A stretch of 64,000 nt of DNA, from positions 62,001 through 126,000 of the forward strand of contig JAGXFU010000010.1 of NCBI GenBank assembly GCA_024637115.1, read 5' to 3'. This DNA is from Actinomycetes bacterium (GTDB lineage: Bacteria; Actinomycetota; Coriobacteriia; Anaerosomatales; JAGXFU01). The first letter of the stretch is position 1. Every line of letters begins with the position of its first letter. The notes under the pieces are model-generated. The model was not told the origin of the DNA and made no database searches. It saw nothing but the letters and a program-made list of their open reading frames with translations. This document shows, piece after piece, positions 1-8,252 of the stretch. Made by a program: the position numbers and the translations under genes.

Positions 1-1235
1 CTGCCCGTCACGGACTTGATCCGGCAGATCTGCGCGACGGGATCTACACTCGCCGCCGCTCCCGGGTCAACGATCTCGTGGGGCATGTCCTCACCGAAAC
101 AACCCAGGGAGTCAATCTCAAGTCACGGCTCTCGTTTGCCATGATGCATCCGGCTACTGGCCTGCCGCTGCTGGGCCTGCTTCTCTGGGGCATGTATGTG
201 GTTCTCGGTCAGTGGGTGGCGGGCGGAGTCGTTGGCGTGCTTGAGGAATCCGTCATGCAGGGCTACTGGGAGCCACTGGTACGCACCGTAGTCAGTTCAG
301 TGTTCGCGGTCGGATCGCCGATCTACACGATTCTCGCCGGCGAATTCGGCGTACTCACACTGACCCCCACGTATCTCATTGGTGTCATCTTGCCGCTCGT
401 TACTGCGTTCTATCTCCTTCTTGGATTGCTCGAGGACTCAGGGTACCTGCCAAGGATAGCCGCGCTGGCTGACCGATCTCTAACCGGAATCGGACTCAAT
501 GGCCGTGCGGTGATTCCTCTGATCCTCGGCCTCGGCTGCGTGACCATGGGTACGCTCACAACGCGCATTCTGGGCAGTCGGCGTGAGCGCTTCATTGCGA
601 CCGCCCTCATGGCGATTGCGGTTCCCTGTTCCGCTCAAATCGCTGTCATTGCTGCGCTCATGACCAGCACGGGGCCGCTGTACGCTGCAGGCTATATCGG
701 GGCGTTACTTCTGATTTTTGTTGCCGTTGGCACCGCTCTCAACAAACTTACCCCCGGAACTTCAACCGATCTGCTTATTGATATCCCGAGTCTCAGGCTG
801 CCGCGCGCTGACAACGTTGTGCGAAAGACGGTGACCAAGGTGTGGCACTTCATGAAAGAAGTAGCACTCTTCTTCCTTGCGGGAGCCCTCATCATCTCCG
901 TGCTCGATGTGACCGGCGCACTTGCATGGATACAGGAGGCGCTCATTCCCCTGACGGTCGGGTGGCTCGGTCTGCCCCCAGAGGCTGCCACCGCGTTCGT
1001 CATGGGATTCGTTCGTAGAGACTTTGGAGCCGCGGGCTTCTTCACCATGAGCCTTTCCTCGGCACAGCTGCTTGTGGCCATGGTCACCATCACGCTGTTC
1101 GTGCCGTGCATTGCAAGCATCATGGTGATCGTGAAGGAGCGCGGGTGGGGCTACATGGCAGGTCTGTTTGCCGGTTCTGTCAGCATCGCATTTCTGGTGG
1201 GTGGCCTACTGGCGCGACTGCTTGGGGTGGTATAG
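1..1235 (+). CDS. feoB: Ferrous iron transport protein B, C-terminal part (5' truncated by window edge)
   Basis: The reading frame is open from base 3, so the gene begins upstream of the window and its GTPase domain is not visible. What remains is the polytopic membrane part that moves Fe(II) across the cytoplasmic membrane. It has about eight hydrophobic segments and the two FeoB Gate-type blocks: GLNGRAVIPLILGLGC followed by TRILGSRRER and a PCSAQI stretch, and later GFVRRDFGAAGFF. The Gate Cys is present in GLGC. A GTG at 78 can be read as a start but would cut into the FeoB linker, so it is not taken as one. The stop codon abuts the start of the next small Cys-rich gene. Confidence 0.9.
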   Translation, partial: ARHGLDPADLRDGIYTRRRSRVNDLVGHVLTETTQGVNLKSRLSFAMMHPATGLPLLGLLLWGMYVVLGQWVAGGVVGVLEESVMQGYWEPLVRTVVSSVFAVGSPIYTILAGEFGVLTLTPTYLIGVILPLVTAFYLLLGLLEDSGYLPRIAALADRSLTGIGLNGRAVIPLILGLGCVTMGTLTTRILGSRRERFIATALMAIAVPCSAQIAVIAALMTSTGPLYAAGYIGALLLIFVAVGTALNKLTPGTSTDLLIDIPSLRLPRADNVVRKTVTKVWHFMKEVALFFLAGALIISVLDVTGALAWIQEALIPLTVGWLGLPPEAATAFVMGFVRRDFGAAGFFTMSLSSAQLLVAMVTITLFVPCIASIMVIVKERGWGYMAGLFAGSVSIAFLVGGLLARLLGVV

Positions 1236-1451
1236 ATGGCCTCGGTCACTCCGTGCCCGGCTTGCGGACTCACGACACCATCAGCCGAGATTCGCTGTCC
1301 ACGGTGCAACGCCCTGAAGCTGACGGCCTGCAGCGGTGCATGCTTGTTGTGCGCGTCCAAGTGCAGCACGTCATCCAACCCTGCCAAGGGCCGGGAGTTC
1401 AGACTAGCTGAGCCAGAACAGAGCGATGATGGCCCATCCGATCAGGAATAG
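1236..1451 (+). CDS. Small Cys-rich zinc-ribbon-like protein downstream of feoB
   Basis: This 71-residue protein starts on the base right after the feoB stop codon, so it is almost certainly translated by coupling with FeoB. It has two CxxC knuckles near the N terminus (CPAC at 7-10, CPRC at 21-24) and a second Cys cluster (CSGACLLCASKC, about 33-44), followed by a polar acidic tail. I do not recognise a named family. The position matches that of small FeoC-like accessory proteins, but FeoC is a winged-helix protein and this is not one. A metal-binding helper or regulator of the iron transporter is an inference. Its last 48 bases overlap a convergent small ORF. Confidence 0.7.
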   Translation: MASVTPCPACGLTTPSAEIRCPRCNALKLTACSGACLLCASKCSTSSNPAKGREFRLAEPEQSDDGPSDQE

Positions 1452-1535
1452 CGTGAACAAGATGCCGCAACCCACGCGGAATGCGCGGACGAGTTCGCGG
1501 TCGGGGTCATACTGTCCTTTGGCGAGCGGGGCCAT
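1404..1535 (-). CDS. Small single-pass membrane protein (43 aa) downstream of sdaAB
   Basis: A 43-residue ORF encodes a charged N terminus (MAPLAKGQYDPDRELVRAF) followed by one strongly hydrophobic helix (about residues 24-42) that ends in WLS. A GGAG Shine-Dalgarno sequence lies six bases before the ATG at 1535, which supports real translation. It sits 29 bases after the sdaAB stop on the same strand, so it is probably the last gene of that transcript. Its 3' end overlaps the convergent Cys-rich gene. The function is unknown; a small subunit or regulator of a membrane protein is only a guess. Confidence 0.6.
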   Translation of the reverse strand: MAPLAKGQYDPDRELVRAFRVGCGILFTLFLIGWAIIALFWLS

Positions 1536-1564
1536 TCGATTCTCCGAACGAGTGGGCGGTTGGC

Positions 1565-2233
1565 CTAGACAGCGGCAACACGTCTAACCGAGGTGATGGT
1601 CGGGACTCTGTTCAGGGTGTCAACGACTTCATCAGGTGCCGGTGTATCCGTTTCGATGACCATGAGCGCACGGGCACCTCGGGCTTCACGTGAGACGCGC
1701 ATGGCAGCGATGTTGACGCCGCTCTCTGCCAGCACGCTTGAGACGGCCGCGATTTCCCCCGGGCGGTCAACATGTTCGACCACGAGCGCGGGTAGTTCGC
1801 CGGTCATCTCAATCTCAAAATCATCGATAGCCACAAGCAGCACGTCGCCGCCTCCGAGAGACGCGCCCTGGATTCGCATCCGTCTCTCACCTTCTGCGAG
1901 CTGAAAGACAGCCGTGTTCGGGTGGACCTCGCCCAGGTCGATGGTTTCAAAACTGACCGAGAGACCCGCTTCGCCCGCGAGCGCGATCGACCGTCTGATA
2001 TCGGGATTGTCGGGTGCCATTCCAAGGAGCCCCGCCACGAGGGCCAGGTCGGTTCCATGACCATGACCTGTGGTCGCAAATGAACCGTGCAATCCAATGT
2101 GAGCGCTCGTGGGCGCTGCACCGAATACCGCGCGCGCAAGAGCGCCAAGTCGAACCGCTCCTGCGGTGTGGCTGGAGGACGGTCCGATCATGATGGGACC
2201 GACGATGTCGAAGATGCTGCGTTGGCGTGCCAT
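1565..2233 (-). CDS. sdaAB: L-serine dehydratase, iron-sulfur-dependent, beta subunit
   Basis: This 222-residue protein is the beta subunit of the [4Fe-4S] L-serine dehydratase that deaminates L-serine to pyruvate and ammonia. The N-terminal block has the family signature SIFDIVGPIMIGPSSSHTAG, followed by HGSFATTGHGHGTD. From about residue 148 there is an ACT domain beginning PALVVEHVDRPGEIA. The length is typical for the beta chain of the two-subunit form. The alpha chain, which carries the cluster cysteines, is normally next to it but is absent from this window: downstream on the same strand there is only a small membrane protein. The alpha gene must lie elsewhere. Confidence 0.92.
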   Translation of the reverse strand: MARQRSIFDIVGPIMIGPSSSHTAGAVRLGALARAVFGAAPTSAHIGLHGSFATTGHGHGTDLALVAGLLGMAPDNPDIRRSIALAGEAGLSVSFETIDLGEVHPNTAVFQLAEGERRMRIQGASLGGGDVLLVAIDDFEIEMTGELPALVVEHVDRPGEIAAVSSVLAESGVNIAAMRVSREARGARALMVIETDTPAPDEVVDTLNRVPTITSVRRVAAV

Positions 2234-2357
2234 TCGCTAAGTGTACTCCGCAAGAAGGCTGTTTGCTGCAGGCGCGTTGCGCATCTGCGGCAGCGCACGA
2301 TACGATGTGCGCGCGCATCCGCGTTGTTCAGGCAAGCGTCACGAAAGGATTCAACAC

Positions 2358-2903
2358 ATGTCGGAGCTCACACAGAACAAGCAGGTGACCATCCTGCTCG
2401 CCGTAGTGGCTGTATTGCTTGCGGCGATCATTGGTCTCCTCGTCTGGCAAAACACCCGTCTACCGGACCCGGATCCCAGTGCAGTCGCGGCCCAGCAAGG
2501 CGCAGTGACCGATCCTGCTGCCAACCCGAGCCCGGCCACTCCCGCCGTTGGTGGGGACTTTGATCCTGCCACCGCACCTGCGGTGCCCGCAGAGCAGACT
2601 CCGGAGCAGTACGTCAATGCGTACTACGAGGCTTGTCAGGCCGGCGACTACGAAGCCGCCTTCGTCATGCTTCCAACGGCCACTCAGACCTACTACGGCG
2701 ATTCTGCTGGTTTCGCCTCAACCCTGCAGGGCTACGGTGTTACCGGTTTTGCGGTACAGCCGCAGGTAGAGGTGGATGCTGAGACGATCACGGTTGTTGG
2801 CGCCCAGGATGCTCAGGGCATGTCATTCCCCTATACATGGACGTTCAAGTTGGGCGAGAACGGTTCGTGGCTTTGCGCCAGTCGTGACATGGGTGGCGTG
2901 TAG
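2358..2903 (+). CDS. Membrane-anchored extracytoplasmic protein, NTF2-like fold suspected
   Basis: The start chosen is ATG 2358, because AAAGGA at 2344-2349 precedes it and it begins directly before a single N-terminal membrane helix (about residues 9-29, VTILLAVVAVLLAAIIGLLVW). A Pro/Ala-rich linker follows, then a globular domain from about residue 80 beginning EQYVNAYYEACQAGDYEAAF. That pattern resembles DUF4878/NTF2-like lumazine-binding domains found outside the membrane. The frame is open upstream to 2241, but that part overlaps the sdaAB promoter region. It is followed by an inverted repeat at 2937. The function is not known. Confidence 0.7.
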   Translation: MSELTQNKQVTILLAVVAVLLAAIIGLLVWQNTRLPDPDPSAVAAQQGAVTDPAANPSPATPAVGGDFDPATAPAVPAEQTPEQYVNAYYEACQAGDYEAAFVMLPTATQTYYGDSAGFASTLQGYGVTGFAVQPQVEVDAETITVVGAQDAQGMSFPYTWTFKLGENGSWLCASRDMGGV

Positions 2904-2936
2904 CACCGAGTAGCCTTACCCGCGCGCTGCAATTTT

Positions 2937-2964
2937 GCGACGCCCCGTGTTTTCGGGGCGTCGC
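2937..2964 (+). terminator. Inverted repeat, probable terminator
   Basis: A perfect 10-bp stem (GCGACGCCCC with GGGGCGTCGC) and an 8-base loop lie 34 bases after the preceding stop. There is no clear T-run after it, so its strength as an intrinsic terminator is uncertain. Confidence 0.55.
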
Positions 2965-3043
2965 TGTGCATTGCGCCGGCAACGATGGGAACCCGCTCAC
3001 AGAGAGTCGGCACCGCGTCACTTCTGCGTGCTAGTCTGGGCGG

Positions 3044-5989
3044 ATGATGACGCAGGAGCTCACCCGACTGATCGTGCCGGGCACCGATCCAGATATCGTC
3101 GAGGCGTACGCTTCGCTCGCCGAGCGCGCGCTCGATACGGTCTTTGGGTTCGAAGAAGAAGTCATCTACGTAGACATCGAGACTACGGGCTTCGACCCCA
3201 ACCATGATGCCATCATTGAGATTGCAGCGGCCCGGGCAAAAGGTCCCGAGATCGTTGAGCGCTTTCACACGATGGTTCACCCGGGGCAATCGGTCCCGCT
3301 TGAAATCACGCAACTGACCGGCATCGATGATGCGATGCTCAAGGGAGCCCCGGGGCCGGAGGCAGCGGCGATTCGACTTGCGGAGTTCGTGGGGGGCCGC
3401 GATATCGTTGCCCACAATGCATCGTTCGATCGCGAGTTCCTGTTGCGCGCGGGCGGCACCTCGCGGTATCCGGGCGCATGGATCGACTCTCTTCAGCTCG
3501 CATTGATCGGTCTGCCCCGACTGCGCAGTCACCGGCTCGTTGACCTTGCCAGCGCGTTTGGAGCGTCCGAGCCGACCCATCGTGCCACCGCTGATGTCGA
3601 AGCTCTTGCCACGATCTACCGGGTCGCCCTTGTGGCACTCTCTGATTTGCCATCAGGCCTTCTTGGCAGAGTGGCGGGGCTGGCGCCGGAGACGGACTGG
3701 GCCGCCCGACCCATCATTTCCCACATAGCGGCAGGCGCTCATGCGACCACGCACGACCTGAAGGAGACCCGGAGGCATCGCGTATCAGCGGACAAGGCTG
3801 ATGCGCTCTTTGATGCCGACGATGTCGAGTGCGTATGCCCGTCGGCAGAAGATGTCATGGCCGAGTTCTCGCCCGAAGGAATCGCCGGGCGGATGTACTC
3901 AGGATTCGAGCCTCGAGGTGAGCAAGCTCGGATGGCCCAAGAGGTACTGGGGGCGTTCGGTGAGCGCAGGCACGTTGCGATCGAGGCCGGAACCGGTGTT
4001 GGAAAGTCGGTCGCCTACCTCGTTCCTGCCGCGAGATTCGCGCTGGAGAACGGCGTGAGCATCGGAATCGCCACCAAGACGAACTCGCTTATGGACCAAC
4101 TTGTGTACGCGGAACTCCCCGCTCTGTGTTCGGCGCTGGCCGCCGACAGCGACAGTGAGGCGGAGCCGCTCGGGCCGTTGCGATACGTATCGCTCAAGGG
4201 CTATGACCACTATCCGTGTCTACGCAAGCTTGAGAGACATGCGGCGGGACTCGCCGGGGTCAGAGAGCACGAGCTTGTGAGTATCGCGGCACTCCTCGCA
4301 TGGATCGAGCAGAGCTCGTGGGGAGATCTCGATGCGACCAACATACACTGGCATCGCGATGTGCGAGCCTCTGTCACGGCCAATGTGGCCGACTGTACGC
4401 ACAAGCGCTGTCGATTCTACCCGCATCTGTGCTACCTGCACGGGGTTCGCAAACGCGCTGCGAGCGCTCACATCGTGGTCACGAACCACGCGTTGCTCTT
4501 TAGAGATGTTGTGGCCGAAGGCGGGATACTGCCTCCGGTGCGCCACTGGATCATCGACGAAGCGCATTCTGCGGAAAGCGAAGCTCGAAAGCAGCTCACG
4601 CTCGATACGAGCCACGTTGAGTTGCGGGTTGCACTCGAGGCGCTCAACAAGCCGGGACGCGGCGGGCTCCTGGACAATCTTCGCAGGCGAATGTCGAGCC
4701 ATACCGATGAATATGGCGGTCAGGTGCTCTCCCAGATCGATGCGATGACCTCAGCGGTGGGCGCTGCGTCGAATCTCACATCGTCGCTCTTTGATTTCGT
4801 CAAGGATCTCGAGGCACTCGTTCCGGCCAGCGGCTACGACACCTGTGATGCGCGCATCACTGCCGAGATCCGCCACACAGGGGCATGGGCAACGGTTGAA
4901 GGGGTGGGCTCGTCGCTTGCCCGCAAACTCGAGGCGCTCCTTCAAGCGGGCCGGGGGCTTGTTACGCTGCTCGAGGAGGGTGGCGGCGAGTTTACGGATG
5001 GCAAAGCGGACCTCGCGGGGCTCCTCTCGCGCATCAACAGTCAGCGTGATGCACTTACCACGGTGATCGAAGGCTCTGCCGAGGAGTACGTCTACTGGCT
5101 TTCCCTTGACCGGCGACGCGCGGTGACTTCGGAGCGGCTCACCGCGTCCCGGCTCGATGTCGGGGAAGTGCTGGCGACGGACTTCTTTCCACGAACGCAT
5201 GCCGTGGTCTTTACCAGCGCCACAATCGCTGCAGGCGACAGCTTCAGCCACTTTGCCCGGAGCGTTGGCCTCGATCGCCTCGGCACGGTAGACGATGAGG
5301 GCAACGAGTGTGTTCAGTGGACGGCGCTGCGTCTCGACTCCTCATACGATTTCGAGCGTCAGATGTCGGTCTTTGTGCCCCGGGGAATGGCCGCACCGAA
5401 TGAGCCCGGCTACGTGCGAGATCTTGAACAACTGCTTGAGCAGGTGCACCTCGCCATGGGCGGATCGTGCCTGACGCTCTTTACGAATCGAAGAGATATG
5501 GAGGCGCTCCATCGCCTGCTCGAACCGAGACTGGCTGCAGCCGGGATCTCACTATTGGTACAGGGTCGCGGCGTATCAGCCAAGCGACTCCGTGATGAGT
5601 TCATTGCCGATACGCACCTGTCGCTGTTCGCCACGAAATCGTTCTGGGAGGGCTTTGACGCAAAAGGGGACACGCTTCGTTGCGTCATCGTGCCCCGGCT
5701 GCCTTTTGGTCGACCCAACGATCCCCTTGCCGAGGAGCGCGAAGCCCGAGAAGGTCGGGCGGCTTGGAATCGCTATACGCTCCCTGAGGCGATCATCGAG
5801 CTCAAGCAGGCCGCCGGACGTCTCATTCGTTCCAAGACAGATACCGGTTGTCTGGTTCTCGCCGACGTGCGGGTGATTCAGAAAGGCTACGGTCAGCAGT
5901 TCCTGGCATCGTTGCCCGTGAAAGACATTGAGATCATGCCCGCAGCCGAGGTCGCAGATCAGATTGCGCAACGCTTCGCGGAATCGTGA
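3044..5989 (+). CDS. dinG: DEDD exonuclease fused to DinG-family XPD-like helicase
   Basis: This 981-residue protein has two parts. Residues about 40-200 form a DnaQ-like 3'-5' exonuclease with Exo I VDIETTGFD, Exo II HNASFDREF and Exo III HRATADVEA. Residues about 285-980 form a superfamily 2 Fe-S helicase: Walker A EAGTGVGKS near 313, DEAH in WIIDEAHSAE near 503, motif V FWEGFDAKGD and motif VI QAAGRLIRS. Cysteines between Walker A and DEAH (DHYPCLRKL, CTHKRCRFYPHLC) fit the [4Fe-4S] domain. Exonuclease-DinG fusions are established in Gram-positive bacteria; the role is DNA or RNA unwinding and degradation in repair. Two tandem ATGs (3044, 3047) make the exact start ambiguous. Confidence 0.92.
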   Translation: MMTQELTRLIVPGTDPDIVEAYASLAERALDTVFGFEEEVIYVDIETTGFDPNHDAIIEIAAARAKGPEIVERFHTMVHPGQSVPLEITQLTGIDDAMLKGAPGPEAAAIRLAEFVGGRDIVAHNASFDREFLLRAGGTSRYPGAWIDSLQLALIGLPRLRSHRLVDLASAFGASEPTHRATADVEALATIYRVALVALSDLPSGLLGRVAGLAPETDWAARPIISHIAAGAHATTHDLKETRRHRVSADKADALFDADDVECVCPSAEDVMAEFSPEGIAGRMYSGFEPRGEQARMAQEVLGAFGERRHVAIEAGTGVGKSVAYLVPAARFALENGVSIGIATKTNSLMDQLVYAELPALCSALAADSDSEAEPLGPLRYVSLKGYDHYPCLRKLERHAAGLAGVREHELVSIAALLAWIEQSSWGDLDATNIHWHRDVRASVTANVADCTHKRCRFYPHLCYLHGVRKRAASAHIVVTNHALLFRDVVAEGGILPPVRHWIIDEAHSAESEARKQLTLDTSHVELRVALEALNKPGRGGLLDNLRRRMSSHTDEYGGQVLSQIDAMTSAVGAASNLTSSLFDFVKDLEALVPASGYDTCDARITAEIRHTGAWATVEGVGSSLARKLEALLQAGRGLVTLLEEGGGEFTDGKADLAGLLSRINSQRDALTTVIEGSAEEYVYWLSLDRRRAVTSERLTASRLDVGEVLATDFFPRTHAVVFTSATIAAGDSFSHFARSVGLDRLGTVDDEGNECVQWTALRLDSSYDFERQMSVFVPRGMAAPNEPGYVRDLEQLLEQVHLAMGGSCLTLFTNRRDMEALHRLLEPRLAAAGISLLVQGRGVSAKRLRDEFIADTHLSLFATKSFWEGFDAKGDTLRCVIVPRLPFGRPNDPLAEEREAREGRAAWNRYTLPEAIIELKQAAGRLIRSKTDTGCLVLADVRVIQKGYGQQFLASLPVKDIEIMPAAEVADQIAQRFAES

Positions 5990-6020
5990 CCGAGATACGC
6001 TGCGAAACTCTTAGGCGGAG

Positions 6021-6947
6021 TCAGCTCAGCAGGCCGGCGGCCAGGTCGGCCACGGCAGCGCGTACCTCGGCGGGCTCAAGAACCTCAACGGCTCCGAGTC
6101 GTGCTGCGACCTGACGGGCAAGCCACGCGGTCCCGGCGAACGGTACGGAGATCACGCGCGATCCGTCGGCTTCCGTGCTCACAATCTGACTCCCCGGCCA
6201 CTCCCGAGCCGCGAACTCCTCGGCAGGCGCGAAGCGAATGAGAGCCGTTGGTAGCTGTCCGGTAGACAGGGCTTCGCCTGCGAGCGGGATGCTGCGCGGG
6301 TCGAATCGCTCTGTGAGGGTTCGGGCCGTCCGAATCCGGTCGAGGCGGAATGTCCTCAGCGCACCCGCGCGTCTGCAGTAGGCTTCGACGTACCACACGC
6401 CGCGCTCTGCGAGCAGTTGCATCGGCTCGATGTCGCGCTCCGTGCAACTCTCCGAGCTCGCGCTCTGGTATTCGATGCGAACTACCAGGTGGTCCTGTAG
6501 GCCGCGGGCGACCGGGGCAAAGACCTCACTCGCGCCCGGCGAGGCCGCTGCACGAACTGTCTTCTCGAGGTCATCCGGGGAGATCTCAGGCGTTCCCGCG
6601 GCCGTCATGAGGCGAACCACGAGCGGGTCGCTGGCGGTCAGGCCGGCCATCTGCAGCGCGGCACCGAGTGCATGCGCCTCTGCCGAGGAAAGACGGACGC
6701 TCCTGTCCAGCGCAGGCAGTTCGCCAAAGACCTCGACGACGCCGTCTTCAACGTAAATCGGCATCATCGCGAGTGGGTCGTACGGTGCTACTCCGCAGCA
6801 GGCTAGCGTATCGAGATCCTCGCTGATCTCAGACACGCTCGCGCCGAGGGTCTCGGCGATTCGCTCGAGCGGGATGCGCGTGTCGCGCTTGAGGAGATGC
6901 AGGAGTGCGAGCAGTCTACGGGCTCGTGTCTCGGCAGGACCGGCCAT
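6021..6947 (-). CDS. pafC: WYL-domain transcriptional regulator PafC
   Basis: This 308-residue protein has an N-terminal winged HTH (RRLLALLHLLKRDTRIPLER, then EDLDTLACCGVAPYDP), a WYL domain around residues 150-215 (GVWYVEAYCRRAGALRTFRLDRI) and a C-terminal WCX-type extension. The TCCGxxPYDP turn and the order behind PafB identify it as PafC, partner in the PafBC heterodimer that activates LexA-independent DNA-damage genes in mycobacteria. Its ATG overlaps the pafB stop by one base (TAATG), indicating translational coupling and balanced subunit production. No proteasome genes are in the window, so only the DNA-damage role is suggested here. Confidence 0.88.
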   Translation of the reverse strand: MAGPAETRARRLLALLHLLKRDTRIPLERIAETLGASVSEISEDLDTLACCGVAPYDPLAMMPIYVEDGVVEVFGELPALDRSVRLSSAEAHALGAALQMAGLTASDPLVVRLMTAAGTPEISPDDLEKTVRAAASPGASEVFAPVARGLQDHLVVRIEYQSASSESCTERDIEPMQLLAERGVWYVEAYCRRAGALRTFRLDRIRTARTLTERFDPRSIPLAGEALSTGQLPTALIRFAPAEEFAAREWPGSQIVSTEADGSRVISVPFAGTAWLARQVAARLGAVEVLEPAEVRAAVADLAAGLLS

Positions 6948-7933
6948 TACCGGGAACCTCCGCTCGAGTGGAGGGCAGCGACTGACTCAAGGCTCTGCGA
7001 AAGCTGTTGGCTGAGTTCCGGGTCAAGAGCAGACAGGCCCGGTCCCATCTCGACAAGCCATCTCATGAGACGCGCACGATCGCGTGCCACGATTGTCCAC
7101 TCGAGTGCCCCATCGGGTAGTTCACGAAGTACGCCGGCACCCGCGGTGAGAGAAGGAGCGCGCCATGCGATCTCGGGCTCGATGCGCACCGTTGCCTCGA
7201 ACGGGTCGTTCCCGTATTGGAACGGCAGGTTGATGAAACGCACGACGTCGAAGTCCGCAGGGCGATCGAAATCCGCTGACTTGGGGCGGGAGACGTTCGC
7301 AGTCAGACGCGCCATACGAGAGACCGCGTAGACGCGGACCTCGTTGATGTCGGAGTCCCGGCCGACAACGTACCAGCGTCCGTCCCGAACAAAGAGCCCA
7401 TACGGCTCCACCGCGTGAGTCTTATGTTGTCCTGTGGAGTTCGTGTAGTCGAAGTGGACGACCTTGCGCGCAGAGGCGGCCCTGTTGAGCGTTGCCACAG
7501 CCGAGCCCTGATCAGCAGGACGCTCGTCGGCGATTCGGGCGATGGAGGGGGCATCCGGCGTATCGATCACGGTAGCGATCTTGGCGAGCGCAAAGCGTAG
7601 TTCCTCGGCGAATGGGAATGCCGGATCGTCAAGGAGGGCGGTTCCCACGGCGCGCACGGCGGCCGATTCTTGTGCGGAGAGATCGATATTGGACGCGAAC
7701 GTCGCCGCAGAATCAAGCCAGTAGCGACCCTCCGGGTCCGAGTTGATCGAGAACCCGGCGTCTCGCAGTGCATCTTTGTCTCTCTCGAACATCCTCTGAA
7801 ACGCTTCGGCGTCTTGATCCGAGGAGTCCGGGTATCCCTCGACCTCGCTGCGCACGCGGTCGCGCGTGACGGGTCCCGCTGCGGCTGCAAGGTACAGCGC
7901 CAGATTCACAAGTCGCTCGATCGCTACCGACAC
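6947..7933 (-). CDS. pafB: WYL-domain transcriptional regulator PafB
   Basis: This protein of about 328 residues is the first gene of the pafBC pair. It opens with VAIERLVNLALYL, which matches the known PafB start (VERLVNLV), then has the FQRMFERDKDALRDAGF helix-turn-helix end, a WYL domain (HAVEPYGLFVRDGRWYVVGRD) and a WCX tail. An in-frame ATG exists at 7987. I prefer the GTG at 7933 because GGGAG lies seven bases upstream, because a -10-like TAGAAT at 7991-7996 would put transcription start at about 7984, and because the family N terminus begins there. It is divergent from the kinase-like gene. Confidence 0.87.
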   Translation of the reverse strand: MSVAIERLVNLALYLAAAAGPVTRDRVRSEVEGYPDSSDQDAEAFQRMFERDKDALRDAGFSINSDPEGRYWLDSAATFASNIDLSAQESAAVRAVGTALLDDPAFPFAEELRFALAKIATVIDTPDAPSIARIADERPADQGSAVATLNRAASARKVVHFDYTNSTGQHKTHAVEPYGLFVRDGRWYVVGRDSDINEVRVYAVSRMARLTANVSRPKSADFDRPADFDVVRFINLPFQYGNDPFEATVRIEPEIAWRAPSLTAGAGVLRELPDGALEWTIVARDRARLMRWLVEMGPGLSALDPELSQQLSQSLESVAALHSSGGSR

Positions 7934-7990
7934 AAGGCTCTCCCGGTCAGGTACGTGGGGTCTGATCAGACGGACATCCGTCTGCATCTG

Positions 7991-7996
7991 ATTCTA
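7991..7996 (-). promoter_or_regulatory. Possible -10 element of pafBC
   Basis: TAGAAT on the minus strand lies about 60 bases before the GTG start of pafB. I see no convincing -35 at 16-18 bases, which would fit an activator-dependent promoter. Confidence 0.4.
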
Positions 7997-8030
7997 GCCG
8001 AGGAGTTGACGATGGCTCGAAAAAGTCTGG

Positions 8031-8129
8031 GAAAAGGAAACGAGGCGCGTGGGGGGACGCGCCTCGTTCAATATCGAGCAGGCGGGTTCCGCCCCTGAGG
8101 GGGGGAGGAGAGGGCGGGTCGCCACGCTC
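8031..8129 (-). ncRNA. Candidate 6C small RNA
   Basis: Read on the minus strand this is a compact unit of about 100 bases with two hairpins whose loops are runs of C, the defining feature of actinobacterial 6C RNA. Hairpin 1 (8072-8125) has GAGC/GCTC, GGCG/CGCC and CCGCCC/GGGCGG pairings around a loop containing CTCCTCCCCCCC. Hairpin 2 is a perfect 12-bp stem (8039-8050 with 8057-8068) with a loop of exactly six C, followed by TCCTTTTC, so it also serves as a terminator. An AT-rich TTATAT at 8137-8142 could be its -10. The C-rich loops could pair with Shine-Dalgarno regions of target mRNAs, as reported for mycobacterial 6C RNA. The ends are estimated. Confidence 0.72.
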
Positions 8130-8185
8130 TTTGCCGATATAAGCAACGGCTGTGCCAACCTCCCAAAACCGGCGGCAAAAGTGGC
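8121..8185. repeat. Interrupted inverted repeat around the 6C RNA promoter region
   Basis: GCCAC (8121-8125) plus TTTGCCG (8130-8136) pair with CGGCAAA (8173-8179) plus GTGGC (8181-8185). It lies in the divergent region between the small RNA and the kinase-like gene and may be an operator or a leader structure of the plus-strand mRNA. Confidence 0.45.
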
Positions 8186-8252
8186 CTCTCTCGTGAGTGG
8201 TCGTATCGCTCTTGTGCACAGAGTGATATACAGAGATGGAAAGGGGTCTGTC

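Noticed and set aside
1565..2318. Plus- and minus-strand ORFs overlapping sdaAB
   Set aside because: High GC leaves other frames open; none has motifs or a ribosome site. The same applies to most overlapping ORFs elsewhere in the window.
7990..8015. PafBC-type damage promoter (RecA-NDp-like) before pafB
   Set aside because: A GTCA and a TAGAAT are present, but the spacing and flanking bases do not match the reported motif well.
8121..8185. Riboswitch upstream of the kinase-like gene
   Set aside because: The long inverted repeat suggested one, but no known class (c-di-GMP, cobalamin, glycine and others) matches; the minus-strand 6C RNA explains the adjacent structure better.
8049..8252. N-terminal extension of the kinase-like protein
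   Set aside because: This stretch has no ribosome site, codes for low-quality sequence and covers the 6C RNA hairpin and inverted repeats.
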